Origin: Candidatus Competibacter phosphatis
GTDB lineage: Bacteria; Pseudomonadota; Gammaproteobacteria; Competibacterales; Competibacteraceae
Reading direction: 5' to 3'
Assembly (NCBI RefSeq): GCF_012939995.1
Contig: NZ_SPMZ01000004.1
Location: forward strand, 53,682 to 117,681
Length of the DNA: 64,000 bases
Shown piece after piece: positions 56,701-64,000 of this stretch. Within the stretch, counting starts at the first letter, position 1; the number at the start of each line of letters is the position of its first letter. The notes beneath the pieces were generated by a model. That model saw only the letters and a list, made by a program, of their open reading frames with translations, had not been told where the DNA came from and ran no database searches. Made by a program: the position numbers and the translations under genes.

Positions 56701-57770
56701 AAGAACATGGCCTGCTCGCCCCCGACAAACCGCTGGAACCGGACGAGCTGGCCCGGTTGATCCTGCTGCCGGGATTCTCCACCCGTGGCTCGGCCACTCA
56801 AACCTCGGGGCGCGGCATCGGCATGGACATGGTCTACAGCCGGCTGCTGGACATGAAAGGCTCGCTGCGTATCCAGACCGAAGCCGGCAAGGGTTGCCTG
56901 ATGGAATTGCGACTGCCGGTCACCCTGATTTCCACCCACGCGCTGCTGTTGCGCGTGCGGGACCAGATTTACGCCCTCTCCGATCGCGGCATCGAACAGA
57001 TCCTGTACTCCGGGGCCGGCAAGATACAGACGCTGGGCAAAGTCACCACCTACCGATTGGGCAACGACATTCACGAACTGACATCGCTGGAAAACCTGCT
57101 CAATCTGCCGCAAGACCGGCGCGAGCACGACCGCGGCATGTCCCCGATGCTGCTGGTGCGGGAAGAAACCGGCGGCCTCCGAGCCGTGCTGGTGCAGGAA
57201 GTGTTGGACAGCCGCGACTTGGTGGTCAAAAACATGGGCCAGTACATCCCCACGCTCCCCGGCATCGTGGGCGCCACCATCCTCGGCGACGGCAGCGTGG
57301 CGCCGGTACTGGATCTGCCCGAACTGTTGCGCGCCCGCGCCGCCGGTCAGCGGTTGCCGACGACTGCTGTCCAATCAGCGCAATCCATCACCGCCACCCC
57401 CCACCGACAAATCGTGCTGGCGGTGGACGATTCGCTGAGCGCTCGCCGCTCGCTAGCGCAGTTCGTGCAAGATGCGGGCTTCGAAGTGCGCACTGCGCGC
57501 GATGGCCTAGAGGCGATCGAAATCATCAACAACAAGCGCCCGGACCTGGTGCTGGCCGACTTGGAAATGCCGCGCATGAACGGCCTGGAGTTAACCGCGC
57601 ATCTGCGGGCCAACCAGACCACCCACGATTTACCGGTCATCATGATCACCTCGCGCTCCACCGCCAAGCACCGGCATGAAGCCGAGGCCGCTGGCGTCGA
57701 TACTTACCTGACCAAACCGTTCATGGAAGACGACCTACTCGAACAGATGCACAGGCTATTGCGCGCATGA
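53772..57770 (+). CDS. ChpA/PilL-like hybrid CheA histidine kinase
   Basis: A 1332-residue kinase. Residues about 1-145 and 390-530 are two related copies of a PilL/ChpA N-terminal segment, both lacking the phosphorylatable His. Between them is a long acidic, Pro-rich linker with EELEEPEE-type repeats. One functional HPt domain follows with His603 (RIAHTLKGAGNTVGV), then a dimerisation region, the HATPase (HILRNAVDHGIEPP, ATP lid RGIGMDMVYSRL), a CheW-like domain, and a C-terminal receiver with Asp1263 (LVLADLEMPRMNG). It phosphorylates the receiver proteins upstream. It overlaps the next CheW by 4 bases. Confidence 0.93.
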   Translation: MLVSEESVAVLEAEVAEALGILEGLPAENDGADQDEIAAVIRRYAEQVERIGSAAGEAGFSGLRDTCLLFQENLTALNVRGLGLSDTERERLEEWPILVIGYLMSPDDSQASDALLDHLQNPVWSAPLPATEAHVLRDLLIPAELGSSQEESGETPETPAEPTEPVTVITEETVAELLQAEICVRPPLSTLSPEKEEEPLTDRSPWIPSPLFGENGDRKFEGSTPETFSAEPPDSLTAPPPTLVSELAIPTMVEPFPIDTGHASATSPAMETQPAIEAAPETFATAAVEETAPAAVIELAQEIPQETPVATPLESPELETGIIEQALEFSVETVSDTQLTTIREETSFAVEMKELEEPEETAETEELEEPEELEEPGSPATSFAPDAAQQELLEILCEEIAQIAEATTEALAVVSAADSVPEARAEAWSGYTEYLERLGEASASINLTGLQQACAYLYTNLLELAAQGSPLHPEQQRVVEAWPALALSYLQAPDDRSTCEALTRHLQETHWPQPLAAADATALSDLLLAPKLVTEEAEVEARPQQAQPSDVSLELPADVNQDLLDGLLQELPQQAADFSTAIQRLAAGDGQLADVEVARRIAHTLKGAGNTVGVRGIATLTHHMEDILQALSKHGVLPNRPLADTLLNAADCLETMSEALLGMSAPPPQAQTVLQTVLDWANRIDRAGVPASDEIPPPTTAQAEEPPAPTTQPPETALESRQPTVSTTEPALRVSAHLVDNLLRLVGESIILTGQVQERIRKTIDQTRAVAAQNRLFQSLTAELEQLVDVRNVSSPLSKSIQRGDFDPLELEQYNELNTVTHRLVETAIDAREMNRTVEDNLVLLDSLLVDQGRLHRDSQEAVLRTRMVPIQTVVPRLQRSVRQTCRLVDKEAELVVRGADTPMDSNVLNNMVDPLMHILRNAVDHGIEPPHQRQRLGKPPAGRIELHFMREGNNIAIHCRDDGAGLDLAAIRRTAEEHGLLAPDKPLEPDELARLILLPGFSTRGSATQTSGRGIGMDMVYSRLLDMKGSLRIQTEAGKGCLMELRLPVTLISTHALLLRVRDQIYALSDRGIEQILYSGAGKIQTLGKVTTYRLGNDIHELTSLENLLNLPQDRREHDRGMSPMLLVREETGGLRAVLVQEVLDSRDLVVKNMGQYIPTLPGIVGATILGDGSVAPVLDLPELLRARAAGQRLPTTAVQSAQSITATPHRQIVLAVDDSLSARRSLAQFVQDAGFEVRTARDGLEAIEIINNKRPDLVLADLEMPRMNGLELTAHLRANQTTHDLPVIMITSRSTAKHRHEAEAAGVDTYLTKPFMEDDLLEQMHRLLRA

Positions 57771-58246
57771 GCCAGCCCGTTCGAAACACATTAGCCGAAC
57801 TGCGGGAAATTCGGGCGTTGGCCAAGCTGACCCTGGGCGGATATCCATGGCTACTGCCGCAAACGGAGATCAGGTCCCTGGAATCGCCCCTGGATATCGA
57901 CCGGGAGGTGCGAGCACCGCAAGGTATCGGCGCCATCGCGCTCGGCGGCGAGTGGTGGCCGGTGTACTGCCTGTCCGGCGACTTGCGGCTATTGCCGCAA
58001 CCACCGGACAGTCGAGGGATCTGTGCATTACTGGATAATGGCGCCGATCGCTTCGGCTTGCTTTGCGACCAGATCGAAACGCTCGCCGAAACCCCGCGCC
58101 TGCTGGCGCTGCCGGCCTGCATGGGGTTGCCGGATTCTCCCATTCAAGCGCTGGCACCGCTCGACGAGGGGCTGGGTTGCGTGACCGACACCGAGCATCT
58201 GGCGGCATTGCTCGCCACGCTCGCGGAGGGTGCCGATGGCCACTGA
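57767..58246 (+). CDS. CheW-like protein (ChpC-type)
   Basis: A 159-residue protein overlapping the kinase gene by 4 bases. A CheW fold is suggested by GYPWLLPQTEIRSLES and RFGLLCDQIETLAE, although the NLRG-like core is degenerate. It is likely an accessory coupling protein like ChpC in pil-chp clusters. Confidence 0.78.
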   Translation: MSQPVRNTLAELREIRALAKLTLGGYPWLLPQTEIRSLESPLDIDREVRAPQGIGAIALGGEWWPVYCLSGDLRLLPQPPDSRGICALLDNGADRFGLLCDQIETLAETPRLLALPACMGLPDSPIQALAPLDEGLGCVTDTEHLAALLATLAEGADGH

Positions 58247-58709
58247 AAACCCGATGGAAAGTATGGCCTGGATGCTGGCGCTGGACGATCGACTGCGCGC
58301 CGCCGTGGGCGAGCACGAGCTGATCCACCTGATCGAAGCGCCCACGCTGCTGGACGTGCCGCTGAGCCCGCACTACTGCCGGCGGGCGATCCTGTGGAAC
58401 GACCTCCTGTTACCGGCGATGGATTTGGCGGCCTGGCTATGGGGGCGGGAACAACCGGCGCAACCGACGCGGAAACTAGCCGGCGTGGTCGCCTACCAGC
58501 CGCAGATGGGCGCGGCCGAGTACGGTGTACTGCTGCTGAGCGATATTCCAGCGCGCACGCGTGTCTCCGACACCCAAGCTTGCAAGCTGCCCGAACAACC
58601 GACTGGCTGGCGCGATCTGGCCATCTCCTGCTTCCTCGACGCCGAAACCCCGGTACCCATCCTGGATCTTCCCTTTATTTTCAGCGGCGGGCTGCTGACG
58701 GCGCGGTAA
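58236..58709 (+). CDS. CheW-like protein, second accessory
   Basis: A 157-residue protein with weak CheW-like features (IEAPTLLDVPLSPHYCRRAILWNDLLLPAMDLAAWLWG). The ATG at 58236 follows GGAGGG; a GTG at 58230 is in frame. It overlaps the previous gene by 11 bases. It is the third CheW-like protein in the cluster. Confidence 0.75.
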   Translation: MATENPMESMAWMLALDDRLRAAVGEHELIHLIEAPTLLDVPLSPHYCRRAILWNDLLLPAMDLAAWLWGREQPAQPTRKLAGVVAYQPQMGAAEYGVLLLSDIPARTRVSDTQACKLPEQPTGWRDLAISCFLDAETPVPILDLPFIFSGGLLTAR

Positions 58710-58760
58710 CGCCGCTTCCCGCGCCCGCAAGCCGCCCGCGTCCGACTGGCCATCCCATCC

Positions 58761-60075
58761 TCAATCGACCGTATCATCCTGCTCCATCGCGGTCGTCTCC
58801 GGCCGCAAGGCACCGGCTTGCAACAGTCCGTCCCGCAACTCGCAGGTTGCCGGAAAGCTCCAGAATTGGCCGAGCGTGTCGGGGTTACCGTACTTGAGAT
58901 GACTGGTGGCAAGCATCCGCCCCTGCCGGCGACCGTCGCCCTGACCGTATACCACCGCCATCGAATTCGGCTCCAATCCCGCATCCCCCCCAATCCACCA
59001 ACAGCAAACGCGCGTCGTCCCGCTGCCAGCGCCGTATCGTCGGCAAGCGTTTCGACTTGCCGTAACCCGCGAATACCGCGCCGTCGGCCAAGCGGATGCC
59101 AAACTGATAAAGTTGCTTTTTCCGATCGGCGGATGGCCAACCTCCATATAGCGCCGGCCCCAGCCATAGCTCCAGGCGGTCGTCGTTGATCCAGTTTTCA
59201 GACATCGCCGGAGTCCGTCCCGCATCGCGCACCTGCGCCAACAGCGTGGTCGCCGACAACAACAGCAGCTTGATTTCGGTCCGTGCTTGTGGGTCCAGGC
59301 TACCGTACACGACAAAGCCATCTTCCTCGTTGCCCGTGGCTCTCAGCGTCAGCGCGCAACTGCCCAAACCGGCGGATTGTCGTTCCAGCGCCGCCAGCTC
59401 GTCGCCACCGCGCTCAAGCTGAGGAATCGCGATAAACCGACCGGTGGCACTTTCCCGGTCGCAACCGACCGTCGCATCTTCATCCAGCGTCTCCTCGGCC
59501 GGCGATGGATTGAGCCAGCCGCGCTGTCGCAGCGCCCGAAAATTGGTTTCGGTTTCCAGGCAACCACCGCCCAACGTGTGATAGCTGGCCTCCCGACGCA
59601 GTAGCGGCTGTTCCGGCATCAATTGATAGCTCGCACCGATCTCCCAGCGCCAGGCACTGCCGCCGACCCGGTCGAGCGTGATGCGGTTCGGAGCGACCGT
59701 GACGACATCTTCCCCAATCCCGGAAGCGCCATAGCCATCGTTGCAAAAGGCGAACAAGCGCCGGTAAACGGCCTTGCCATCCCGGCCGACCTGCTTGAGC
59801 CAGTAATCCTCGGGATAGGGTCGGCATTGCCGCCCTTCGGCATCGGCGGGCTGATTTTCCGCACCCAGTGCGACATGCAACACGGCCAAAGCCGTGCCGT
59901 CGGCGGCCTTGCCAGCATCCAGCGTCTCGACGATCCGGCACTCCGGCCGATCCTGGCAAACCGAACCCCGTTCGGTGGACGGCGTGTCGCTGGCGACCGC
60001 CATGGAACCGAAGATGGCGGCCAATCCCACCATCCACGGCAACCACCGAAAAATCCCGCAAACCAACTCGTTCAT
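58761..60075 (-). CDS. Exported protein of unknown function, extra base at 58985-58991
   Basis: After correction a 437-residue protein with a signal peptide (MNELVCGIFRWLPWMVGLAAIFGSMAVASD). It is Cys-containing and acidic overall, without a recognised domain. The first frame ends in VDWGGCGIGAE; the second continues DAGLEPNSMAVVYGQGDGRRQGRMLATSHLKYGNPDTLGQFWSF to 58761. Removing one base from the C7 run (58985-58991) joins them at VDWGDAGLEPN. It is convergent with the CheW-like genes, and no strong ribosome site precedes ATG 60075. Confidence 0.75.
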
Positions 60076-60308
60076 CGTCAAAACTCGCTTCGATCTCCCG
60101 GATGGAATCGACTCGCCCAAAAAAAGACGAGCACTCTTGGTAAAACGCACCATGAAGGACTAGCATAATTTTACCGATATCCCATCAAATTATCGGGTAG
60201 AAACCCGCAACGAAAGTTTGTAAGAATAATGTCGCAAATTGCACCATGTGCTTGCTTTGAATAGCCACTATCTGCTTTTTTCACCTAAAGCAGCCGCCCC
60301 CACCCGAA

Positions 60309-62597
60309 ATGAGACCAGAAGGTATCGTGCTGCACCCACTGCAACCGTCGTTTCCGCTCTCACCCTTGATCGCCCACCCCCACGGGTCTCGCGACCTGAA
60401 AGTGCGCCTGGAAGAAATCGCCCAGGTCTTTAGCCTGGTCGGCACCGGCCGTTCCCTGCGCGAGGCGCTGGACGAACTTTGCAGGCTGATCGAACGTTGG
60501 ATGCCCGACGCCTACTGCTCGATTCTGCTGCTCGAAGAAGGACGCTGGTTGCGCCACAGCGGCAGCGTTCGACTACCCGCCGAATACATCCGTCAGGTGG
60601 ATGGCCTGGAGATCGGACCCGAGGCCGGTTCATGCGGCGCGGCGGCCTGGCAAAAACGACAAATCATCGTCAGCGACATCGACACCCACCCGTACTGGCG
60701 GAATGCCCGGGACATCGCCCGCTGCTTCGGGCTAGCCGCCTGCTGGTCCACGCCGATCTTGAGCGACGATCAGTCGGTACTGGGCACCTTCGCCGTCTAC
60801 TACCACGAAAAGCGCGAACCAACCGAAGCCGAACTGAATCTGATCGATCAAGTGATCGGCACCGCCCGGCTGCTGCTCGAACTCCATCGAACCGAAGCGG
60901 AGCTGCGGCAATCGCAGCAAATGCTGCAAACCATCCTCGACAACGTGCCAGTCCGCATCTTCTGGAAGGATCGCGAGTCGCGCTATCTGGGCGCCAACCG
61001 GCTTTTTCTGCAAGACACCCGTCTCGCTCATCTTGACGACCTATGCGGCAAAACCGACTTCGACCTGCCGCTCGATCCCATTACCGCCGCACGCTATCAC
61101 GCCGACGACCGGACGGTGATGGAATCGGGCCAGGCCAAACTCGATTTCGAAGAGTTGGGCCGCCATGCCGACGATTCGGAGGCTTGGTTTCACACCAGTA
61201 AAGCCCCGCTGATCGATGCCAAGGGGCACATTATCGGCGTACTGGGCGCTTATGCCGACATCACCGCGCAAAAACAAGCCGAGGCGCAAATCCGCCAACT
61301 GGCGTACTACGATACGCTGACCGGTCTGCCCAACCGCAGACTGCTGCTGGACCGCCTCGACCAGGCGCTGGCAGTGGCGAATCGCGCCGGCCACAAGGTC
61401 ATCGTGCTTTTCGTCGACCTCGACCATTTCAAGCGAATCAACGACTCCCTGGGACATGCGGCGGGCGATGTCTGCCTGCGGCAGGTCGCTCGCCTGTTGA
61501 GCGCGGTGGTACGGCAGGAGGACACCATCGGCCGGCTGGGCGGCGACGAGTTTCTGGTCGTGCTGCCCGATGCCCGGCACGGCCGGGATGCCGTGCGGGT
61601 CGCCAACCTGATCCAGCAGGCACTGGCACGGCCACTGCCGATCATGGGACACGAATTCAGGCTAGGCACCAGCATCGGCATCAGCATCTTCCCCGACGAC
61701 GGCCGCGACGCTGAAACCCTGATCAAGAACGCCGACACCGCCATGTACCGCGCCAAGGAAAACGATCGCGACGGCTATCAATTCTACACCTCGGATCTGA
61801 ACGCTCCGGTGCTGGCGGCGCTGGAAACGGAAGCGGCTTTGCGCGGCGCGCTGGAACGCAACGAACTGCTGCTGTACTACCAACCGCGAGTCGAACTGGC
61901 CAGCGGCCGCTTGATCGGCCTGGAAGCACTAGTCCGTTGGCAACGCCCCGGCTTTCTCGATTTGTTGCCGCCGGCCGAATTCATCCCGCTGGCCGAAGAC
62001 CGCAGACTGATCGGCCAGTTGGACGAATGGGTACTGCGCGAGGCATGCCAGCAAAATCGCGTTTGGCGGCTGGCCGGGCTATCGGTCGTTCCGATCGCCG
62101 TCAATCTGTCGGCACGACAGATCTCAACACGTGCTCTACCCGCCACTATCGCCACCATTCTGGCGGAAACCGAGTTGGAACCCGGCGACCTGGAGCTAGA
62201 GATGCGCGGAGAAGCGCTGCTGGCCGATACCGGATTCCTGCGGCGGTTGTTACAAAACCTGCGAGCACAGGGCGTGCGCTGCGGCATCGACGATTTCGGT
62301 GGTAGCTCCTTCAACCCGCGCTGCCTATGCGACCTGCCGGTACACCAACTGAGCATCGACCGCTCTTTCCTGCAAAATCTGACTCAGGATGCCGACAATC
62401 GGGTGATCATCGGCATGCTCATCGACATGGGGCGCGCGCTGGGGATAACCGTGATGGCCAAGGGGGTGGAAACCGTCGAGCAACTGGCGTTTTTGCGGGC
62501 GCGGCAATGCGACGGAATTCAAGGATTTCTCACTAGCAAGCCAGCGCCGGCCGTCGAAGCGATGCAATGGTTGCAACAACCCACCTGGCACTTCTGA
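60309..62597 (+). CDS. GAF-PAS-GGDEF-EAL protein with degenerate EAL
   Basis: A 762-residue c-di-GMP signalling protein without membrane segments. Order: GAF-like sensor (about 40-200), PAS (about 215-325), GGDEF (about 335-500) and EAL (about 520-760). The GGDEF motif is intact at 411-415, and an inhibitory I-site RQED (402-405) precedes it, so diguanylate cyclase activity with product inhibition is expected. The EAL motif is present (E539-A-L) but several metal and catalytic positions have changed: MRGEAL replaces ITESAL, DDFGGSSFNP replaces DDFGTGYSSL, LSID replaces LKID and AKGVET replaces AEGVET. The EAL domain is probably inactive. Confidence 0.9.
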   Translation: MRPEGIVLHPLQPSFPLSPLIAHPHGSRDLKVRLEEIAQVFSLVGTGRSLREALDELCRLIERWMPDAYCSILLLEEGRWLRHSGSVRLPAEYIRQVDGLEIGPEAGSCGAAAWQKRQIIVSDIDTHPYWRNARDIARCFGLAACWSTPILSDDQSVLGTFAVYYHEKREPTEAELNLIDQVIGTARLLLELHRTEAELRQSQQMLQTILDNVPVRIFWKDRESRYLGANRLFLQDTRLAHLDDLCGKTDFDLPLDPITAARYHADDRTVMESGQAKLDFEELGRHADDSEAWFHTSKAPLIDAKGHIIGVLGAYADITAQKQAEAQIRQLAYYDTLTGLPNRRLLLDRLDQALAVANRAGHKVIVLFVDLDHFKRINDSLGHAAGDVCLRQVARLLSAVVRQEDTIGRLGGDEFLVVLPDARHGRDAVRVANLIQQALARPLPIMGHEFRLGTSIGISIFPDDGRDAETLIKNADTAMYRAKENDRDGYQFYTSDLNAPVLAALETEAALRGALERNELLLYYQPRVELASGRLIGLEALVRWQRPGFLDLLPPAEFIPLAEDRRLIGQLDEWVLREACQQNRVWRLAGLSVVPIAVNLSARQISTRALPATIATILAETELEPGDLELEMRGEALLADTGFLRRLLQNLRAQGVRCGIDDFGGSSFNPRCLCDLPVHQLSIDRSFLQNLTQDADNRVIIGMLIDMGRALGITVMAKGVETVEQLAFLRARQCDGIQGFLTSKPAPAVEAMQWLQQPTWHF

Positions 62598-62745
62598 ACG
62601 ATGCCCGACGCTCTCGAAGCAACAGAGCGGCGATTATCCGAATCCGGCCGGAACCATGGTTTATAATTTCAGACGGTGCTGGACGGCGCGGTTGCGGCGA
62701 CCGGAAATTATTTGAACCCGTCATTCGGATAACGAGGAAAAATTC

Positions 62746-63399
62746 ATGCGACTGATTCTGTTGGGCGCCCCGGGCGCCGGTAAGGGCACCGTGGCCAAAC
62801 TGCTGACGCAGATCGACGGCTCGGTGCAGATCTCCACCGGCGACATCCTGCGCGGCGCGGTGCAGGCTGGCACGGAGTTGGGCAAGCAGGCGGACGCTTA
62901 CATGAAAGCCGGTGACCTGGTGCCGGACGATCTGATCATGGGCATCATGGAAACGCGCTTGCAGGAACCGGACTGCGCCAAGGGTTTCCTGCTGGACGGT
63001 TTCCCGCGCACCATCCCGCAGGCCGAAGCGCTGAAGGTGCTGCTGAACAAGTTGGGAATCAAGCTGGATGTCGTGGCCAATATCGAAGTACCGCGCGAGG
63101 AAATCCTCAATCGCCTGACCACTCGCCGCACCTGCTCCAACACCAGTTGCCAAGCCATCTACAACGTCAGGAGCAATCCGCCCAAGGTGGCTGGAGTTTG
63201 CGACAAGTGCGGCAGCCCGGTCATTCAGCGCGACGACGAGACCGACGAAGCCATCAGCAAGCGTCTCGACACCTATTTCGAAAAGACCGCGCCGTTGATT
63301 GAATTCTACCGCCAGGAAGGATTGTTGCTGGTCGTCGATTCTCCCGCCAGCGAGGGTGTGGTGGACGCTATCCAACAGCGAATCGCCGCCGGCGCTTAA
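62746..63399 (+). CDS. adk: Adenylate kinase
   Basis: A 217-residue enzyme that interconverts ATP+AMP and 2 ADP. The P-loop is LLGAPGAGKGT and the AMP site includes STGDILRGAV and LLDGFPRTIPQAEAL. The LID domain carries four Cys (CSNTSC and CDKC), so it is a zinc-type LID, less common in gammaproteobacteria than the zinc-free form. GAGGAAAAATTC precedes the start. Confidence 0.97.
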   Translation: MRLILLGAPGAGKGTVAKLLTQIDGSVQISTGDILRGAVQAGTELGKQADAYMKAGDLVPDDLIMGIMETRLQEPDCAKGFLLDGFPRTIPQAEALKVLLNKLGIKLDVVANIEVPREEILNRLTTRRTCSNTSCQAIYNVRSNPPKVAGVCDKCGSPVIQRDDETDEAISKRLDTYFEKTAPLIEFYRQEGLLLVVDSPASEGVVDAIQQRIAAGA

Positions 63400-64000
63400 A
63401 CCTCTTCCCTTCTCTTTCCATGCCCTCACGACCCGGCCCCTGAACCCTCGCACAGCGGCGAACAGGGGATCGGGTCTCCACTCCATTATCCCGCCCATCA
63501 ACGCAGACTCGGCTATTCTTCGCCTTCTCCGGCATGAGAAAATTCCTGGGAAGGTACACAATGCTGTTCTCGATCATCCAAAATGCCGGCTACGTCAGGC
63601 CTCAGAAGCTGTGAAAAAAACTCAATTACCTAAGCTACCTCTAAAGCAGTCCCTTGTAATAATACTCGTTCTTTACAAATTCTTCGCAGCATGAGTCGAA
63701 TTGAGGCCATATAAACATGGCCCGTACTCGATGCTATCCATTACACAGATCTTGATAGCGAGGGTAGCGGCCTCCATTTTGAGGGAGCGAACAAGCGGCA
63801 CAAGGTGAAGAATCATGGAGACGGTGGAGGTGGGTTGGGCGGCGGCGGAACTCTGTCCATTACACAGATCTCTATCCGGCTGGAGGGAGCAAGGAGCCTG
63901 GAAGCAACTGCATCCCCCAAGCGAGATCACGGGCCGCGCTGCAAACCGATCCAGAGCGCTTGAGGGCCGGGGAGGGCCGTCGCACTTGCGGCCCAAATGG
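63400..64000. other. Non-coding right end with a 16-bp direct repeat
   Basis: No gene is supported. TCCATTACACAGATCT occurs at 63737-63752 and 63855-63870, 118 bases apart, with diverged flanks. The sequence resembles termini of some IS elements, but no transposase is seen. Nothing else is recognisable. Confidence 0.5.
63737..63870. repeat. 16-bp direct repeat pair
   Basis: Two exact copies of TCCATTACACAGATCT at 63737-63752 and 63855-63870. The second is preceded by CTG, giving CTGTCCATTACACAG, reminiscent of IS terminal repeats. An insertion sequence could lie beyond the window edge. Confidence 0.5.

Noticed and set aside
55983..57374. 463-residue minus-strand frame
   Set aside because: Antisense to the kinase gene; His/Gln-rich composition is typical of a shadow frame.
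63673..63996. 107-residue minus-strand frame at the right end
   Set aside because: It overlaps the direct repeats, has no ribosome site, and its sequence looks like an accidental frame.

Overview
The window looks like part of a GC-rich gammaproteobacterial chromosome. The evidence is the block zapB-like/zapA/6S RNA/5-formyl-THF ligase, next to UPF0149-pepP-ubiH-ubiI-type genes, an E. coli-type speD, COQ7 and rplM-rpsI. A hydrogen-uptake locus together with glycogen/alpha-glucan enzymes (isoamylase-type debranching enzyme, GH57) would fit a Competibacteraceae-like glycogen-accumulating organism. That placement is inference; no marker here proves it.

Layout: (1) 1-7013, minus strand: a membrane-bound Hyb-type [NiFe] hydrogenase operon in the order small subunit, HybA ferredoxin, HybB quinone-module subunit, large subunit, maturation protease, HypC-like HupF, and a HupK-like protein cut by the left edge. 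A Crp/Fnr regulator gene (7049-7777) lies just upstream, and an FNR-type site sits between the two. (2) 7914-12682, plus: a cytochrome c, HupE, HypA, HypB, HypF. (3) 12683-23119: a non-hydrogenase island that splits the hyp genes. It holds a debranching enzyme, an unknown protein, a cholesterol-oxidase-like GMC flavoprotein, a DJ-1/PfpI protein, and an epimerase-like protein fused to a STAS domain, followed by DUF4239 and di-heme peroxidase genes. (4) 23120-25540: hypC-hypD-hypE. (5) 25553-34389: pyruvate kinase, GH57, an NlpC-like protein, OsmC, SpeD, COQ7, a thioredoxin-like ferredoxin, L13/S9 and tRNA-Gln. (6) 34509-37235: two tandem porins with matching promoters. (7) 37254-47852: housekeeping genes, including rpiA, ilvA, 6S RNA, zapA, pepP, two ubiquinone hydroxylases, a Rieske protein and an ABC-2 exporter. 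(8) 48600-58709: a Pil/Chp-type chemosensory cluster with a solute-binding protein gene inside it. (9) 58761-63399: a hypothetical exported protein, a GAF-PAS-GGDEF-EAL protein and adenylate kinase. (10) 63400-64000: no gene seen, one 16-bp direct repeat.

How the genes work together: the hydrogenase structural genes and their maturation set (HupF/HupK, HypA-F, HupE for nickel) would make an energy-conserving hydrogenase feeding the quinone pool, probably under Fnr-type control. The island at 13203-20474 looks like one co-directional operon for an oligosaccharide or polyol transformation that I cannot name.

A caution for every reader: 14 single-base indels are visible at 13 loci, 11 of them one extra base in a homopolymer and 3 one missing G. 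They break essential genes as well as accessory ones (pyk, ilvA, speD, porins, response regulators). After correction each gene reaches its usual family length. Sequence error is the simplest explanation, so these genes are annotated as whole CDSs with the shift position given.
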